From Paraburkholderia fungorum (lineage in GTDB: Bacteria > Pseudomonadota > Gammaproteobacteria > Burkholderiales > Burkholderiaceae): 64,000 bases of DNA. A program made the position numbers and the translations under genes. A model generated the notes under the pieces. That model did no database searches. It saw only the letters and a list, made by a program, of their open reading frames with translations, and had not been told where the DNA came from. The stretch lies in contig NZ_MCAS01000012.1 in NCBI RefSeq assembly GCF_003610895.1, positions 186,001 through 250,000 of the forward strand. The letters run 5' to 3'. Of this stretch, positions 26,924-36,563 are shown piece by piece (the first letter of the stretch is position 1; each line of letters opens with the position of its first letter).

Positions 26924-28728
26924 TGATACGTCCCGGCTTGACGTTCAAATTGTCGATTCTGCTCGCTTGCATTGGCGTGCTCGCGTCCGGCGCGACCGGC
27001 TATTACACGTATCGGGCCAACCGTACGATGCTGGTGAACGAAGCCGAACACAGCCTGCTGACTTCAACGGAACTGCTGGGCCAGCGTTTTTCCATGGCGA
27101 TCGACGACGTCGGCGCAGACGCGCTGGTGCTCGCGAGCCTGCCGTCTTCGGCGGACGTCCTGCAGACCGACAACGGCATTGGCGCGAACGCGCCGCGCGA
27201 ACAGTTGGCGAAGGTGTACGCCAGCTTCATGGTTCATCACCCCGAGTATCTGCAGATCCGCCTGATTACCCGCAAGCACTACGGGCTCGAACTGATCCGT
27301 TTCGACCGCGATGGGGACGGCCTCGTGCGGGTCCAGGGGGACAGCTTGCAGGAAAAAGGCCAGTTCGCTTATGTGTTCGATACGCTGGCGTTCTCGCCTG
27401 GGCGCATTTACACCTCGCCGATCTCGGTGAATCACGAGTACGGCACGCATGCCGCCGAGGGCAAACCCACATTGCGGCTTGGCACACCGGTAGCGGATAC
27501 GGGCGGGGCGGTGGTGGGCGTGGTCATTATCGACATCGATCTGGGGCGGCTGCTCAACCGTTTGCAGAGCGATTTGCCGAGCGACTATCAGGTATATCTC
27601 GCCAACGAATGGGGCGATTTTCTGGTCCATCCGGATGCCTCGAAAACATTCGGTTTCGACAGGGGGCGCCGCGTTCTGATGCAGGATAGTTTCTCGGCCA
27701 CCAAGCCGCTCTTCGAGCAGACCGAAAGTGAAGTTCTGCTGAACGGTCTCGTACGGCCGCGGCAGGCGGCCGGTCAGGTGCTGGCCTTCGTGCGCAGGCC
27801 GTTCGGCGCCTCCGAAGGCAACCGCTTTATCGTGCTCGGCCTCGGCAAGCCGCTCGACGACGTATTGTCCGGCGCGACCCAGCTGGGTAACAGAATCATT
27901 CGCATGGTGTTGATCTTCAGCGTGCTGGCACTGTTCCTCGCGGTTCTGTTTGCGCGTGCCGTGACCAAGCCGTTGCACCTTCTCGCGCACGCAGCGACGC
28001 ATCTGTTCGCCGAGCACGCCATGGAAACGCTGCCGCTCAAACGTACGGACGAGATCGGCATACTGGCGCGTTGCTTCGATCGTCTGCGCCGGGAAATCAG
28101 ATCGCAACTGGATGTGCTGCATACCAAGCAACGCGAGCTCGTGCATCTTGCCACGCACGACGGGTTGACCGGCCTGCCAAACCGCATGTTGTTCATGCAG
28201 AAACTCGAGACGGCGATCGAGGACGCAACGCGGCGCGAGGAGGGGATCGCCGTGCTGTTCGTCGACCTTGACCGCTTCAAGCAGATCAACGACCAGTTCG
28301 GCCATTCGATTGGGGACAAGGTGCTGGCGGCGGTGGCGCACCGGCTGAAGCAGGTGCTCTGCACGGCGGACGTTGCCGCGCGTCTCGGCGGTGACGAATT
28401 CATCGTGATGATCGAGGGGCCGCGTTCCGCCGAGGCTGCGCCAGGGATTGCTTCGCGGATCATGGGCGCGCTGAACGAAGTCCTGGTGATCGACGGACAA
28501 AGCATGACGGTGGGCGCGAGCATCGGCATCAGCCAGTTTCCCGACGACAGCGCCACGGCGGAGGAGTTGCTGCTCAATGCGGATGCGGCGATGTACGCGG
28601 CTAAATCCGGTGGACGGTGCGGATATCTGCGGTATCAGGATGTGATCGAGGCGCGCAAGCTGGAACAGGCACGGGAGCCGGCAGGAGAAGGGGAAACGGA
28701 AGGCCGTGAGGCGGAGCCGACGGCCTGA
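26923..28728 (+). CDS. Membrane diguanylate cyclase with periplasmic sensor domain
   Basis: The 601-residue protein has a first membrane helix (about 10-30), a Cache-like periplasmic domain (about 35-320), a second helix (about 325-346), a HAMP linker, and a GGDEF domain with the intact GGDEF at 489-493. It should make cyclic di-GMP from GTP at the membrane. The inhibitory I-site reads CTAD (Cys480 to Asp483) instead of RxxD, so feedback inhibition is probably lost. There is no EAL domain. The ATG at 26923 overlaps the upstream stop as TGATG. The paired PotD-like protein may be its input. The C-terminal tail is rich in Glu and Ala. Confidence 0.9.
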   Translation: MIRPGLTFKLSILLACIGVLASGATGYYTYRANRTMLVNEAEHSLLTSTELLGQRFSMAIDDVGADALVLASLPSSADVLQTDNGIGANAPREQLAKVYASFMVHHPEYLQIRLITRKHYGLELIRFDRDGDGLVRVQGDSLQEKGQFAYVFDTLAFSPGRIYTSPISVNHEYGTHAAEGKPTLRLGTPVADTGGAVVGVVIIDIDLGRLLNRLQSDLPSDYQVYLANEWGDFLVHPDASKTFGFDRGRRVLMQDSFSATKPLFEQTESEVLLNGLVRPRQAAGQVLAFVRRPFGASEGNRFIVLGLGKPLDDVLSGATQLGNRIIRMVLIFSVLALFLAVLFARAVTKPLHLLAHAATHLFAEHAMETLPLKRTDEIGILARCFDRLRREIRSQLDVLHTKQRELVHLATHDGLTGLPNRMLFMQKLETAIEDATRREEGIAVLFVDLDRFKQINDQFGHSIGDKVLAAVAHRLKQVLCTADVAARLGGDEFIVMIEGPRSAEAAPGIASRIMGALNEVLVIDGQSMTVGASIGISQFPDDSATAEELLLNADAAMYAAKSGGRCGYLRYQDVIEARKLEQAREPAGEGETEGREAEPTA

Positions 28729-28768
28729 CACGCTAGTGGCGTGCCGCAGCGCTGATGAAAAACCGTGG

Positions 28769-30259
28769 TCATTGTGAAGCGGCAATCGCTCCCCGTGCGC
28801 CGTTTTCGTGAAGCAACTGCAATGCGCGTCGAAGCGCTGTTCTGAACTCGGGCTCGCCAGCCAGATCAGCTGGAAACACCTCCCGCACAGACAACAATGC
28901 GTCCATCAGCGCCTGCGGCTCGCCATGCGCGGATGCCGCGAGCGCCTTCAATCGACTGGCCTGCGGGTCGCTGATTTCGTAGCGCGTGCCGTCGTCCGCG
29001 TGGCCGCGCAAAAACATCATCCAGGCCGCGACAGCCAGCGCCAGACGCGTGAACGATTGACCCGCGGCGATGCGCGCCGCAATCGTGGCGAGCAGACGCG
29101 GTGGAATCTTCTGGCTGCCGTCCATCGCGATCTGCGCGCAACGATGCTTTAGTGCCGGATTCGCGTAACGCTCGAGCAATGCGTCGCGATAGGCGGGCAG
29201 ATCGAATGACGCGGGCATGGTCAGCGTCGGCGCGATTTCGTGCGTCATCATCGCGTGAATGAGATTGCGCATGGCGGGGTGGGAGATTGCTGCGTCGATG
29301 GTCTCGAAACCGCCGAGCATCGACAGGTAGGCCAGTGTCGAATGCGTGCCGTTCAGCATGCGCAGCTTCGCCAGTTCGAATGGCGTGACGTCGTCGACGA
29401 GTTGCGCGCCGGCTGCGTTCCATGCAGGACGTCCCACCGGAAAACGGTCTTCAATGACCCATTGGCGGAACGGCTCGCACGGCACTGGTACGGCATCCTC
29501 ATAAACGATCGCGTGAGCCACGGCGACGCGTTCGGCGTTGGTGGTGGCCGGCACGATACGGTCGACCATCGTCGATGGAAATGCAACGTGGGCGGCGATC
29601 CAGTCGGCCAGCGCAGGATCGAGTTGCCGCGCGAACGAACAGACCACCTGGCGCACGGCGGCGCCGTTGTGGGAAAGGTTGTCGCACGAAAGAACCGTGA
29701 ACGGTTGACTGTTCGCGGCGTCGCGCCGCGCTCGCAAGGCTGCGACGAGAATGCCCGGTACCGTGCGCGGCTCGAGCGGATGAGCCAGATCGTGCGCGAC
29801 GGCGGGGTCGTCCAACGCGACTTCGCCGGTTTTCGGATCGCGGCAATAGCCTTTTTCGGTGACGGTCAGCGAGACGATCCGCACCAGCGGATCCGCGAGA
29901 CGCGCGAACAGGGCGGCGCGATCGTGCGGCATGGCGAGCACTTCGCGCAGCGCCCGCAGCACCGTCACTTTGACACCCTGCGCGCCGCGTTCAACCACGC
30001 TATACAGGCCTTGCTGTTCCATCAGCGCATCGCGCTTGCCGACATCGCCTTGCAGCGTGACGCCGCAAATGCCCCAGTCACCGCCTGCGGCAAGCATCGC
30101 CTCTTCCGTATAGAGGGCCTGATGCGCGCGATGAAAGTTGCCAATCCCCAGATGAACGATGCCGATGCGCGGCTCCTGCCATTGCGGCGAGAGCAGATGC
30201 GTTTTCAGCGTGGGCAGTGCGTGGCGAACGAGGCGAGGCAAGGTGGCTGCAGAGGTCAT
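28769..30259 (-). CDS. Fructuronate reductase / mannonate oxidoreductase (mannitol dehydrogenase family)
   Basis: This 496-residue member of the polyol-specific long-chain dehydrogenases has the N-terminal nucleotide-binding motif IVHLGIGNFHRAHQA and the active-site KLRMLNGTHS. In the UxuB branch it interconverts D-fructuronate and D-mannonate with NAD(H). Next to a mannonate dehydratase gene (divergent, 238 bp) and an L-gulonate/L-idonate dehydrogenase, the UxuB role fits best; mannitol or altronate are alternatives. ATG at 30259 (MTSAATLPR) is preferred over a longer frame to 30307. It converges on the diguanylate cyclase gene. Confidence 0.85.
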   Translation of the reverse strand: MTSAATLPRLVRHALPTLKTHLLSPQWQEPRIGIVHLGIGNFHRAHQALYTEEAMLAAGGDWGICGVTLQGDVGKRDALMEQQGLYSVVERGAQGVKVTVLRALREVLAMPHDRAALFARLADPLVRIVSLTVTEKGYCRDPKTGEVALDDPAVAHDLAHPLEPRTVPGILVAALRARRDAANSQPFTVLSCDNLSHNGAAVRQVVCSFARQLDPALADWIAAHVAFPSTMVDRIVPATTNAERVAVAHAIVYEDAVPVPCEPFRQWVIEDRFPVGRPAWNAAGAQLVDDVTPFELAKLRMLNGTHSTLAYLSMLGGFETIDAAISHPAMRNLIHAMMTHEIAPTLTMPASFDLPAYRDALLERYANPALKHRCAQIAMDGSQKIPPRLLATIAARIAAGQSFTRLALAVAAWMMFLRGHADDGTRYEISDPQASRLKALAASAHGEPQALMDALLSVREVFPADLAGEPEFRTALRRALQLLHENGARGAIAASQ

Positions 30260-30345
30260 GTCATGAAATCCGTGGTTCGGAACAGAGCAGAAAAGACTGT
30301 GGCACAACGCCGTTCAGCGGGAAAACCCTGATTTGACGTGTCGAT

Positions 30346-30355
30346 ATACTTGTAT
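30346..30355. promoter_or_regulatory. Candidate GntR operator ATAC-TT-GTAT
   Basis: A perfect palindrome lies in the divergent promoter region between the fructuronate reductase and mannonate dehydratase genes. FadR-subfamily GntR regulators use short palindromes of this kind, and such a regulator is encoded at 35730. Assignment is by position. Confidence 0.3.
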
Positions 30356-30497
30356 GGTAGCATCGTTCAAACGGCTTGAGACAGATTGATGACGGTGATT
30401 TTCCGCTTCAGTCCGTGCTCGAAACCGACATGAAACATAGTGGGTCGCGTGCTGCCGCTCAATGCGGTTCGCGACTTGCTTCTGCAAGGAAGATGTC

Positions 30498-31706
30498 ATG
30501 AAGATCGTTCGCGCCGACGTGATCGTCACGTGCCCGGGCCGTAATTTCGTCACGCTGAAGATCGTCACAGACGAAGGCGTGCACGGCATCGGCGATGCCA
30601 CACTGAACGGCCGCGAACTGGCGGTCGCTTCGTACCTGAAAGATCACGTCTGCCCATTGCTGATCGGGCGTGATCCCGGCCGTATCGAAGACACCTGGCA
30701 ATATCTCTACAAAGGCGCGTACTGGCGGCGCGGTCCCGTCACCATGACGGCGATCGCCGCCGTGGACATGGCGCTGTGGGACATTCTCGGCAAGGTCACC
30801 GGCATGCCGCTGTACAAGCTGCTCGGCGGCGCCTCGCGAGATGGCGTGATGGTGTACGGCCACGCCACCGGCCGCGACATTCCCGAAGCGCTCGATCGTT
30901 ACGCTGAACATATCGAAGCCGGCTATCAGGCCATCCGGATTCAGTGCGGTGTGCCGAACATGCGTTCGGTGTACGGCGTATCGAAAGGCAGCGGCATGTA
31001 CGAGCCGGCCACCAAGGGCGCGGTTGAAGAGCAGAGCTGGTCGTCGGAGAAGTATCTCGACTTCGTGCCGAAGCTCTTCGAAGCGGTGCGCGACAAGTTC
31101 GGCTTCGAAACGCATTTGCTGCATGACGTCCATCACCGTTTGACGCCGATCGAAGCCGCGCGTCTAGGCAAATCGGTCGAACCGTATCGTCTGTTCTGGA
31201 TGGAAGATCCGACGCCCGCGGAAAACCAGGCGGGCTTCCGGCTGATTCGCGAACATACGGTCACGCCGATCGCGGTGGGCGAAGTCTTCAACAGCATCTG
31301 GGATTGCAAACAGTTGATCGAAGAGCAGTTGATCGACTATATCCGCGCAACCTTGACCCACGCGGGCGGCATTACGCATCTGCGGCGCATTGCGGATTTT
31401 GCTTCGCTTTACCAGGTGAGAACCGGTTGCCACGGGCCGTCCGATCTGTCGCCGGTGTGCATGGGAGCTGCGCTTCACTTCGACTTGTGGGTGCCGAATT
31501 TCGGTGTTCAGGAGTACATGGGTTTTCCGCAGGAAGCGCTCGAGGTATTCCCGCATGCATGGCGCTTCGAGCGCGGCATGATGCATCCCGGCGAAGCGCC
31601 GGGCCACGGCGTCGACATCGACGAAGCCGCGGCCGCGCGATATCCCTACGACCCCGCGTACCTGCCGGTCGCGCGTCTCGAAGACGGAACGCTGTGGAAC
31701 TGGTGA
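30498..31706 (+). CDS. manD: D-mannonate dehydratase (ManD/RspA, enolase superfamily)
   Basis: The 402-residue protein is a mandelate-racemase-type enolase superfamily member. The residues at 147 (Arg), 159 (Tyr) and 212 (His in HDVHHR) fall at the catalytic positions known for ManD, and the Mg-binding acids are in LLHDVHH, WMEDP and VGEVFNS. It dehydrates D-mannonate to 2-keto-3-deoxygluconate in the cytoplasm; some members act on D-gluconate instead. AAGGAAG precedes the ATG at 30498; the longer frame to 30462 is not credible. It starts a rightward run with a transporter and a Zn dehydrogenase, the RspA-RspB arrangement. Confidence 0.9.
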   Translation: MKIVRADVIVTCPGRNFVTLKIVTDEGVHGIGDATLNGRELAVASYLKDHVCPLLIGRDPGRIEDTWQYLYKGAYWRRGPVTMTAIAAVDMALWDILGKVTGMPLYKLLGGASRDGVMVYGHATGRDIPEALDRYAEHIEAGYQAIRIQCGVPNMRSVYGVSKGSGMYEPATKGAVEEQSWSSEKYLDFVPKLFEAVRDKFGFETHLLHDVHHRLTPIEAARLGKSVEPYRLFWMEDPTPAENQAGFRLIREHTVTPIAVGEVFNSIWDCKQLIEEQLIDYIRATLTHAGGITHLRRIADFASLYQVRTGCHGPSDLSPVCMGAALHFDLWVPNFGVQEYMGFPQEALEVFPHAWRFERGMMHPGEAPGHGVDIDEAAAARYPYDPAYLPVARLEDGTLWNW

Positions 31707-31752
31707 GCTGATTTCGCTTCGCCAACCTAATTACATAATCATGGAGACACGC

Positions 31753-33156
31753 GTGAACCCAGCACGTCCGCAAGCCGCGGCGCCGGCCAGCACCGCCATG
31801 CTGCGCCGCGTAGCCTTCGCCTCGACCATTGGCACCGCGGCCGAGTACTACGATTTCTTCGTGTACGGCACAGCCGCCGTGCTGGTGTTCGGCCAGAAAT
31901 TCTTCCCCTCCGCCGACCCGCTGATCGGCACGCTCGCCGCTTTCGCCACCTATGCGGTCGGTTTTCTGGCGCGGCCGCTAGGCGGCATCGTGTTCGGTCA
32001 TTTCGGCGATCGTGTCGGGCGCAAGAAGGCCTTGATCGTGACGATCCTGATCGTCGGCTTGGGGACGTTCGTGATCGGCCTGCTGCCGGACTATCAGTCG
32101 ATCGGAATCTGGGCGCCGATCGCGTTGATCGTGATTCGCGTGCTGCAAGGTTTCGGCGTGGGGGGCGAACAGGCGGGCGCCGTGTTGCTGACGGCGGAAT
32201 ATGCGCCGCCTGTCCGGCGCGGCTTCTTTGCAAGCCTCGTGCAACTCGGCGCGCCGGCGGGCTTCCTGATTCCGTCGGGTCTGTTCGCCCTGCTAAGCGC
32301 GACGTTGACGCAGACGCAGCTGCTCGACTGGGGCTGGCGGATTCCGTTTCTCGCCAGCGCGCTGCTGGTCGCCGTGGGCCTCTATATCCGCTTGCGCACC
32401 GAAGAGTCGCCGGTCTTTGCGACGATCCAGCAGACCAAGGCAGTCGCTTCGCGCCCGGTGGTGGAGGTGGTGCGGCAGTTCGGTCCGACGATCGTCAAGG
32501 GTGTCGGGGCCAAGCTGATCGAGGCGTGCACTTTCGCGATGTACACGATGATCGTGCTCGCGTACGGTAAAGCACACGGCATCGCACAAAGCATGCTGCT
32601 CGAAACGGTGATCGTCGCGGTTGCGCTCGAACTCGTGACGATTCCGCTCGCCGGCGCGTTGTCCGATCGCATTGGGCGGCGGCCGACCTTCATTGCCGGT
32701 GCTTTATTGCACGTGGCGCTGGTGGTGCCGTTCTTCATGGCAATCGACAGCGGCAACCGCGCAGCGATTCAGCTCGTGATGATTCTCGCCATTAGCGTGG
32801 GCCACAGTCTTTGCTATGCACCGCAAGCGGCGCTGTTCCCCGAACTGTTTCCGGCGCGCGTGCGCTGCAGCGGTATCGCGTTGATCTGGCAGATTGGCTC
32901 TTTGCTCGGCAGCGGAGTACTCGGTCTACTGGCGGTCAAACTGATTCAGGCCACGCACGGCAATTCGCTCGCGTTGATCATTTATGTAGCGGTGCTCGGC
33001 ATCGTCTCGGCTGTGTCGCTCTTTGCGTTGCCGGAAACGGCGCCCTCGCGGCGCGGCGGCGATCTCCACGACTGGAGCGGCGGTGAGCCGGTGGAGGCGC
33101 ATACGGCAGCGCAAGCATTGCCGTCCTCATCATCTTCTTCCGTCGCGCAGCACTGA
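31753..33156 (+). CDS. MFS transporter, metabolite:H+ symporter (MHS) type
   Basis: This protein of about 467 residues has 12 predicted membrane helices and the MHS signature regions: ASTIGTAAEYYDFFVYG at the first helix, RPLGGIVFGHFGDRVGRKK after helix 2 and GFGVGGEQAGA. It is a proton-coupled importer for a carboxylic or sugar acid. Lying between mannonate dehydratase and the Zn dehydrogenase, it probably imports a hexonate or hexuronate. GTG at 31753 has GGAG six bases upstream; the ATG at 31741, which would add four residues, overlaps that site. The C-terminal tail is Ser-rich. Confidence 0.85.
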   Translation: MNPARPQAAAPASTAMLRRVAFASTIGTAAEYYDFFVYGTAAVLVFGQKFFPSADPLIGTLAAFATYAVGFLARPLGGIVFGHFGDRVGRKKALIVTILIVGLGTFVIGLLPDYQSIGIWAPIALIVIRVLQGFGVGGEQAGAVLLTAEYAPPVRRGFFASLVQLGAPAGFLIPSGLFALLSATLTQTQLLDWGWRIPFLASALLVAVGLYIRLRTEESPVFATIQQTKAVASRPVVEVVRQFGPTIVKGVGAKLIEACTFAMYTMIVLAYGKAHGIAQSMLLETVIVAVALELVTIPLAGALSDRIGRRPTFIAGALLHVALVVPFFMAIDSGNRAAIQLVMILAISVGHSLCYAPQAALFPELFPARVRCSGIALIWQIGSLLGSGVLGLLAVKLIQATHGNSLALIIYVAVLGIVSAVSLFALPETAPSRRGGDLHDWSGGEPVEAHTAAQALPSSSSSSVAQH

Positions 33157-33187
33157 GCGCGCGATCTTTGCCATACCGGAGTTCATC

Positions 33188-34234
33188 ATGCTTGCAGCCG
33201 TGCTTCACGAACCCAAACTGATCCGCATCGACGAAGTCGAGCCGCCCGTGCCCGGTCCGGGGCAGGTGCGGGTGCGCGTGCGTGCCGGTGGTATTTGCGG
33301 TTCGGATCTGTCGTACTACTTCAAAGGAAAGAGCGGGGACTTCGCGGTGCGCGAGCCGTTCGTGCTCGGACATGAGGTGGCCGGCGAGATCGATTCGCTT
33401 GGCGAGGGAGTGAGTGCAGAGAGTCGCCTGATGCCAGGGCAGCGGGTTGCCGTCAATCCAGGGCTCGCGTGTGGGACGTGCCGTTTCTGCGTCGGCGGGA
33501 TGCCGAATCATTGTCTGAACATGCGCTTCATGGGCAGTGCCTCGACGTTCCCGCACACGCAGGGCATGTTCCGTCAGTACATCGTCGTCGCGGCGCGGCA
33601 GTGCGTGCCCGTGCCGGATGGCGTCGATTTTGCGCAGGCTTCGATGGCCGAGCCGCTCGCCGTCGCGTTGCATGCGGTGAAGCAGGCCGGCTCGCTCGTC
33701 GGCGCGAGTGTGTTGCTGGTGGGGTGCGGGCCGATCGGCTGCATTCTGCTGAGCGTGGCGCGCCGCGCCGGTGCTCATCGCGTGGTCGCGCTGGATCTTT
33801 CGGATCGCGCGTTGCAGGTCGCGCGCCAACTCGGCGCGGATCAGACCGTCAACGCTACGGATACTGCGACGATCGATCAATGGTCCGCACAACGGGGCAC
33901 CTTCGACGTCGTCATCGAGGCATCGGGCAGTCCCGCCGGCCTCGATACGGCACTGCGCGCCGCGCGTGCGGGCGGCACGGTGATTCAGGTGGGTAATCTG
34001 CCGGCCGGCCAGTCGCCGGTAGCGGCGAATCTCGTGATGTCGAAAGAACTCCGATATCAAGGCTCGTTCCGTTTCACCAGCGAATACGCTATCGCCGCCG
34101 ACGAAATCGCCGCCGGCAAGGTCGACCTGAAACCGCTGATGACGCATGCGTTCGCAATGAGCGAGGCTAATCGTGCATTCGAGGTGGCGCTCGATCGTTC
34201 GCAGTCGATGAAGGTGCATCTGAGCTTCGACTGA
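33188..34234 (+). CDS. Zn-dependent dehydrogenase (RspB / L-gulonate or L-idonate 5-dehydrogenase)
   Basis: The 348-residue medium-chain dehydrogenase has the catalytic zinc motif (GICGSD, GHE), the four structural-zinc Cys in ACGTCRFC...NHC, and a Rossmann motif GCGPIG. It resembles L-idonate 5-dehydrogenase and RspB. RspB-type enzymes next to ManD/RspA oxidise L-gulonate to D-fructuronate; with fructuronate reductase and ManD nearby this gives a complete route to 2-keto-3-deoxygluconate. L-idonate oxidation to 5-ketogluconate is the alternative. The ATG at 33188 follows the MHS gene by 31 bp. Confidence 0.85.
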   Translation: MLAAVLHEPKLIRIDEVEPPVPGPGQVRVRVRAGGICGSDLSYYFKGKSGDFAVREPFVLGHEVAGEIDSLGEGVSAESRLMPGQRVAVNPGLACGTCRFCVGGMPNHCLNMRFMGSASTFPHTQGMFRQYIVVAARQCVPVPDGVDFAQASMAEPLAVALHAVKQAGSLVGASVLLVGCGPIGCILLSVARRAGAHRVVALDLSDRALQVARQLGADQTVNATDTATIDQWSAQRGTFDVVIEASGSPAGLDTALRAARAGGTVIQVGNLPAGQSPVAANLVMSKELRYQGSFRFTSEYAIAADEIAAGKVDLKPLMTHAFAMSEANRAFEVALDRSQSMKVHLSFD

Positions 34235-34345
34235 GGATCAGCCGTGGTTTGAAGCGCTGCGTCTCACCGCTGCGCGCTGCCAGCCCAATCAGGCGACTTA
34301 AGCTAATCAAACGCCCACCAAGAGGCGACCCGAAGGAGATACCCG

Positions 34346-35638
34346 ATGATCAAGAGTCAACGCTGGTTCGTTGTTGCGCTACTGTTTCTGGCCGGCGTCA
34401 TCAATTACCTCGACCGCGCAGCGCTATCGATTGCCGCGCCGCTGATCCAGAAAGACCTGAACTTCTCGCATGCGCAAATGGGCATCGTGTTCAGCAGTTT
34501 TTTTATCGGCTATGCGCTGTTCAATTTTGTTGGCGGCGTGCTGTCGGACAAGGTCGGCGCGAAGCGCGTATTTGGCACCGCAATGGGTCTGTGGTCGATT
34601 TTCTGCGGCGCGACCGCGCTGGCAAGCGGCATCGGTTCGCTGATCGTGCTGCGTGTGTTGTTCGGCATGGGCGAGGGGCCGTTCAGTTCGTCCAACAGCA
34701 AGATGGTCAACAACTGGTTTCCGCGCAAGGAAGTCGCGAGCGCGATTGGCGTGATCAGTTCGGGCACGCCGCTAGGCGGCGCGCTGGCGGGCCCGGTGGT
34801 CGGCTTCATGGCGGTGCAGTTCGGCTGGCGCTGGGCCTTTGTCGCGATCATGCTGCTGGGACTCCTGTGGCTCGTCTTCTGGGCGGCAACGACGACCGAG
34901 CACCCGCACGAAAACGCGCGCGTGACGCCTGACGAGATCGAACTCATTCGCGCCGGCCAGGCGGATGAACATGCGATTGCGCATTCGGCTGACGGGGAGC
35001 GGTTCGGCCTGCGGCATTTCCTGAAGAAGCCGATCATTCTGGCGACGGCCTTCGCATTTTTCTCCTATAACTACGTGCTGTTTTTCTTCCTGTCGTGGTT
35101 TCCGACCTATCTGACCGAAGCCCATCACCTGAGCCTGCGCGATATGAGTTTCGCGACGGTGATTCCATGGCTGCTTGGCAGTATTGGCCTCGCGGCGGGC
35201 GGCTTCATCTCGGACTTCATCTTGCGTCTGACCGGCAAGCCGCTGTTGTCGCGCAAGATCGTGCTGGGGAGTTGCCTTGGCGCGGCGGCGGTATGTGTGG
35301 CGTTGGCCGGGCGTGTTGCCAGCACTCAGGGTGCGGTTGCGCTGATGTCGATATCGATCTTCTTCCTGTATGTGACCGGCGCGGTGTACTGGGCCGTGAT
35401 TCAGGACACCGTGCCGCGTGAACACGTCGGCGGTGTGGGTGGCTTTGTGCACTTGCTGGCGAATCTCGCCGGCGTGATCGGACCGGCGGTGACCGGCTTT
35501 ATCGTCGAAGCGACGCACGGTAATTACACCAGCGCGTTCGTGCTGGCGGGGGCGATTGCCGTGCTCGGCGCTGTGTGTTCGCTGGTGTGGATTCGCGAGC
35601 CGCGCGCGGGTACGCTGAAGATGAAAGGTGCATGGTAG
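34346..35638 (+). CDS. MFS transporter, anion:cation symporter (ACS) type
   Basis: The 430-residue protein has 12 membrane helices and the ACS family pattern INYLDRAALSIAAPLI in helix 1, GRxLSDKxGAKR-like DKVGAKRVFG after helix 2, and FGMGEGPFSSSNSKMVNNWFPRKE, as in glucarate, galactonate and hexuronate transporters. It probably imports a sugar acid. AAGGAG lies 8 bases before the ATG at 34346. It follows the dehydrogenase gene by 111 bp and precedes the GntR regulator, so the locus has two unrelated uptake systems, perhaps for different acids feeding the same pathway. Confidence 0.88.
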   Translation: MIKSQRWFVVALLFLAGVINYLDRAALSIAAPLIQKDLNFSHAQMGIVFSSFFIGYALFNFVGGVLSDKVGAKRVFGTAMGLWSIFCGATALASGIGSLIVLRVLFGMGEGPFSSSNSKMVNNWFPRKEVASAIGVISSGTPLGGALAGPVVGFMAVQFGWRWAFVAIMLLGLLWLVFWAATTTEHPHENARVTPDEIELIRAGQADEHAIAHSADGERFGLRHFLKKPIILATAFAFFSYNYVLFFFLSWFPTYLTEAHHLSLRDMSFATVIPWLLGSIGLAAGGFISDFILRLTGKPLLSRKIVLGSCLGAAAVCVALAGRVASTQGAVALMSISIFFLYVTGAVYWAVIQDTVPREHVGGVGGFVHLLANLAGVIGPAVTGFIVEATHGNYTSAFVLAGAIAVLGAVCSLVWIREPRAGTLKMKGAW

Positions 35639-35699
35639 TATGGTGCAGCGCACCTGAGCGGGTATTGATGGTGCGCTGTCTGCCTGTCATTCATTCGCT

Positions 35700-35719
35700 G
35701 CCATTAGCCGCCATTAGCT
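35700..35719. repeat. Tandem 10-bp repeat, 2 copies (GCCATTAGCY)
   Basis: GCCATTAGCC is followed directly by GCCATTAGCT just before the GntR gene. See the finding on short tandem duplications. Confidence 0.8.
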
Positions 35720-35729
35720 GTTTCGCCCG

Positions 35730-36563
35730 ATGCCGACCAAGAACCTCCACGCCAGCGCGTCTTCTTTCTCTTCCGATGCCACGCCCGCCGCGCCCCGCAC
35801 GCGGCGCCGCGCGACTGTTCAGGCCGGCGCGCGCGTCGAATTGCCGGACCTGACTGCCAGCGTCTCGTTCGACTCGCACGAGCCGATCGGCAAGCAGATT
35901 TTCCGCGCGCTGCGCGAGGCGATTTTTGCCGGTCAGATGGTGCCGGGCACACCGCTCTCGGAGAAGGAAGTGTCCGACATGTTTCAGGTGTCGCGGCAGC
36001 CGGTGCGGGAAGCATTCATCAAGCTGGTCGAAGCGGGCGTACTTCAGGTATTGCCGCAGCGCGGCACCTTTGTGAAGCGCATTTCGCCACGCCAGGTGCG
36101 GGAAGGGCGCTTCATTCGCGAGGCGATCGAGACGGCGGTGGTGCGCAAGGCCGCCGTGTCGATTACCGACGAGCAGTTGCAGGCTCTTGCCGACAATCTT
36201 CGCGACCAGCGGCTCGCGGCGAAATCGAACGATACCGCTGCTTTCCTCGCGCTCGACGAGGCGTTTCATTATGCGATCGCCCAGTCGATCGATTGCACGG
36301 CGGCATGGGAAACGATTCAGGACATCAAGGCGCAGATGGATCGCGTGCGCTATCTGAGCATGCCTGACGTATCGCCCTTCGATCTGCTGATCAGACAGCA
36401 CGCGAAGATTCTGGCCGGTCTGCGCGCGCACGACCCGAGCGCCGCTGAAGAAGCGATGCGCAGTCACCTGCGCGAGATTCTGATGTCGCTCGGTCCCATT
36501 GCCGCGCGCAATCCAGCGTGGTTCGACGCGGATGAACCGGAACGCGTGCTGCTCTCGACTTGA
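35730..36563 (+). CDS. GntR-family regulator (FadR subfamily)
   Basis: The 277-residue protein has a Ser/Ala-rich N-terminal tail of about 45 residues, a winged helix-turn-helix (about 50-120; FRALREAIFAGQMVPGTPLSE and MFQVSRQPVREAFIKL) and an all-helical FCD domain with metal-binding His/Asp residues. FadR-type members respond to sugar acids or carboxylates and usually repress nearby catabolic genes. It closes the sugar-acid locus on the same strand and is its likely regulator. No clear ribosome site precedes the ATG at 35730; ATGs within the tail are possible alternatives. Confidence 0.87.
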   Translation: MPTKNLHASASSFSSDATPAAPRTRRRATVQAGARVELPDLTASVSFDSHEPIGKQIFRALREAIFAGQMVPGTPLSEKEVSDMFQVSRQPVREAFIKLVEAGVLQVLPQRGTFVKRISPRQVREGRFIREAIETAVVRKAAVSITDEQLQALADNLRDQRLAAKSNDTAAFLALDEAFHYAIAQSIDCTAAWETIQDIKAQMDRVRYLSMPDVSPFDLLIRQHAKILAGLRAHDPSAAEEAMRSHLREILMSLGPIAARNPAWFDADEPERVLLST

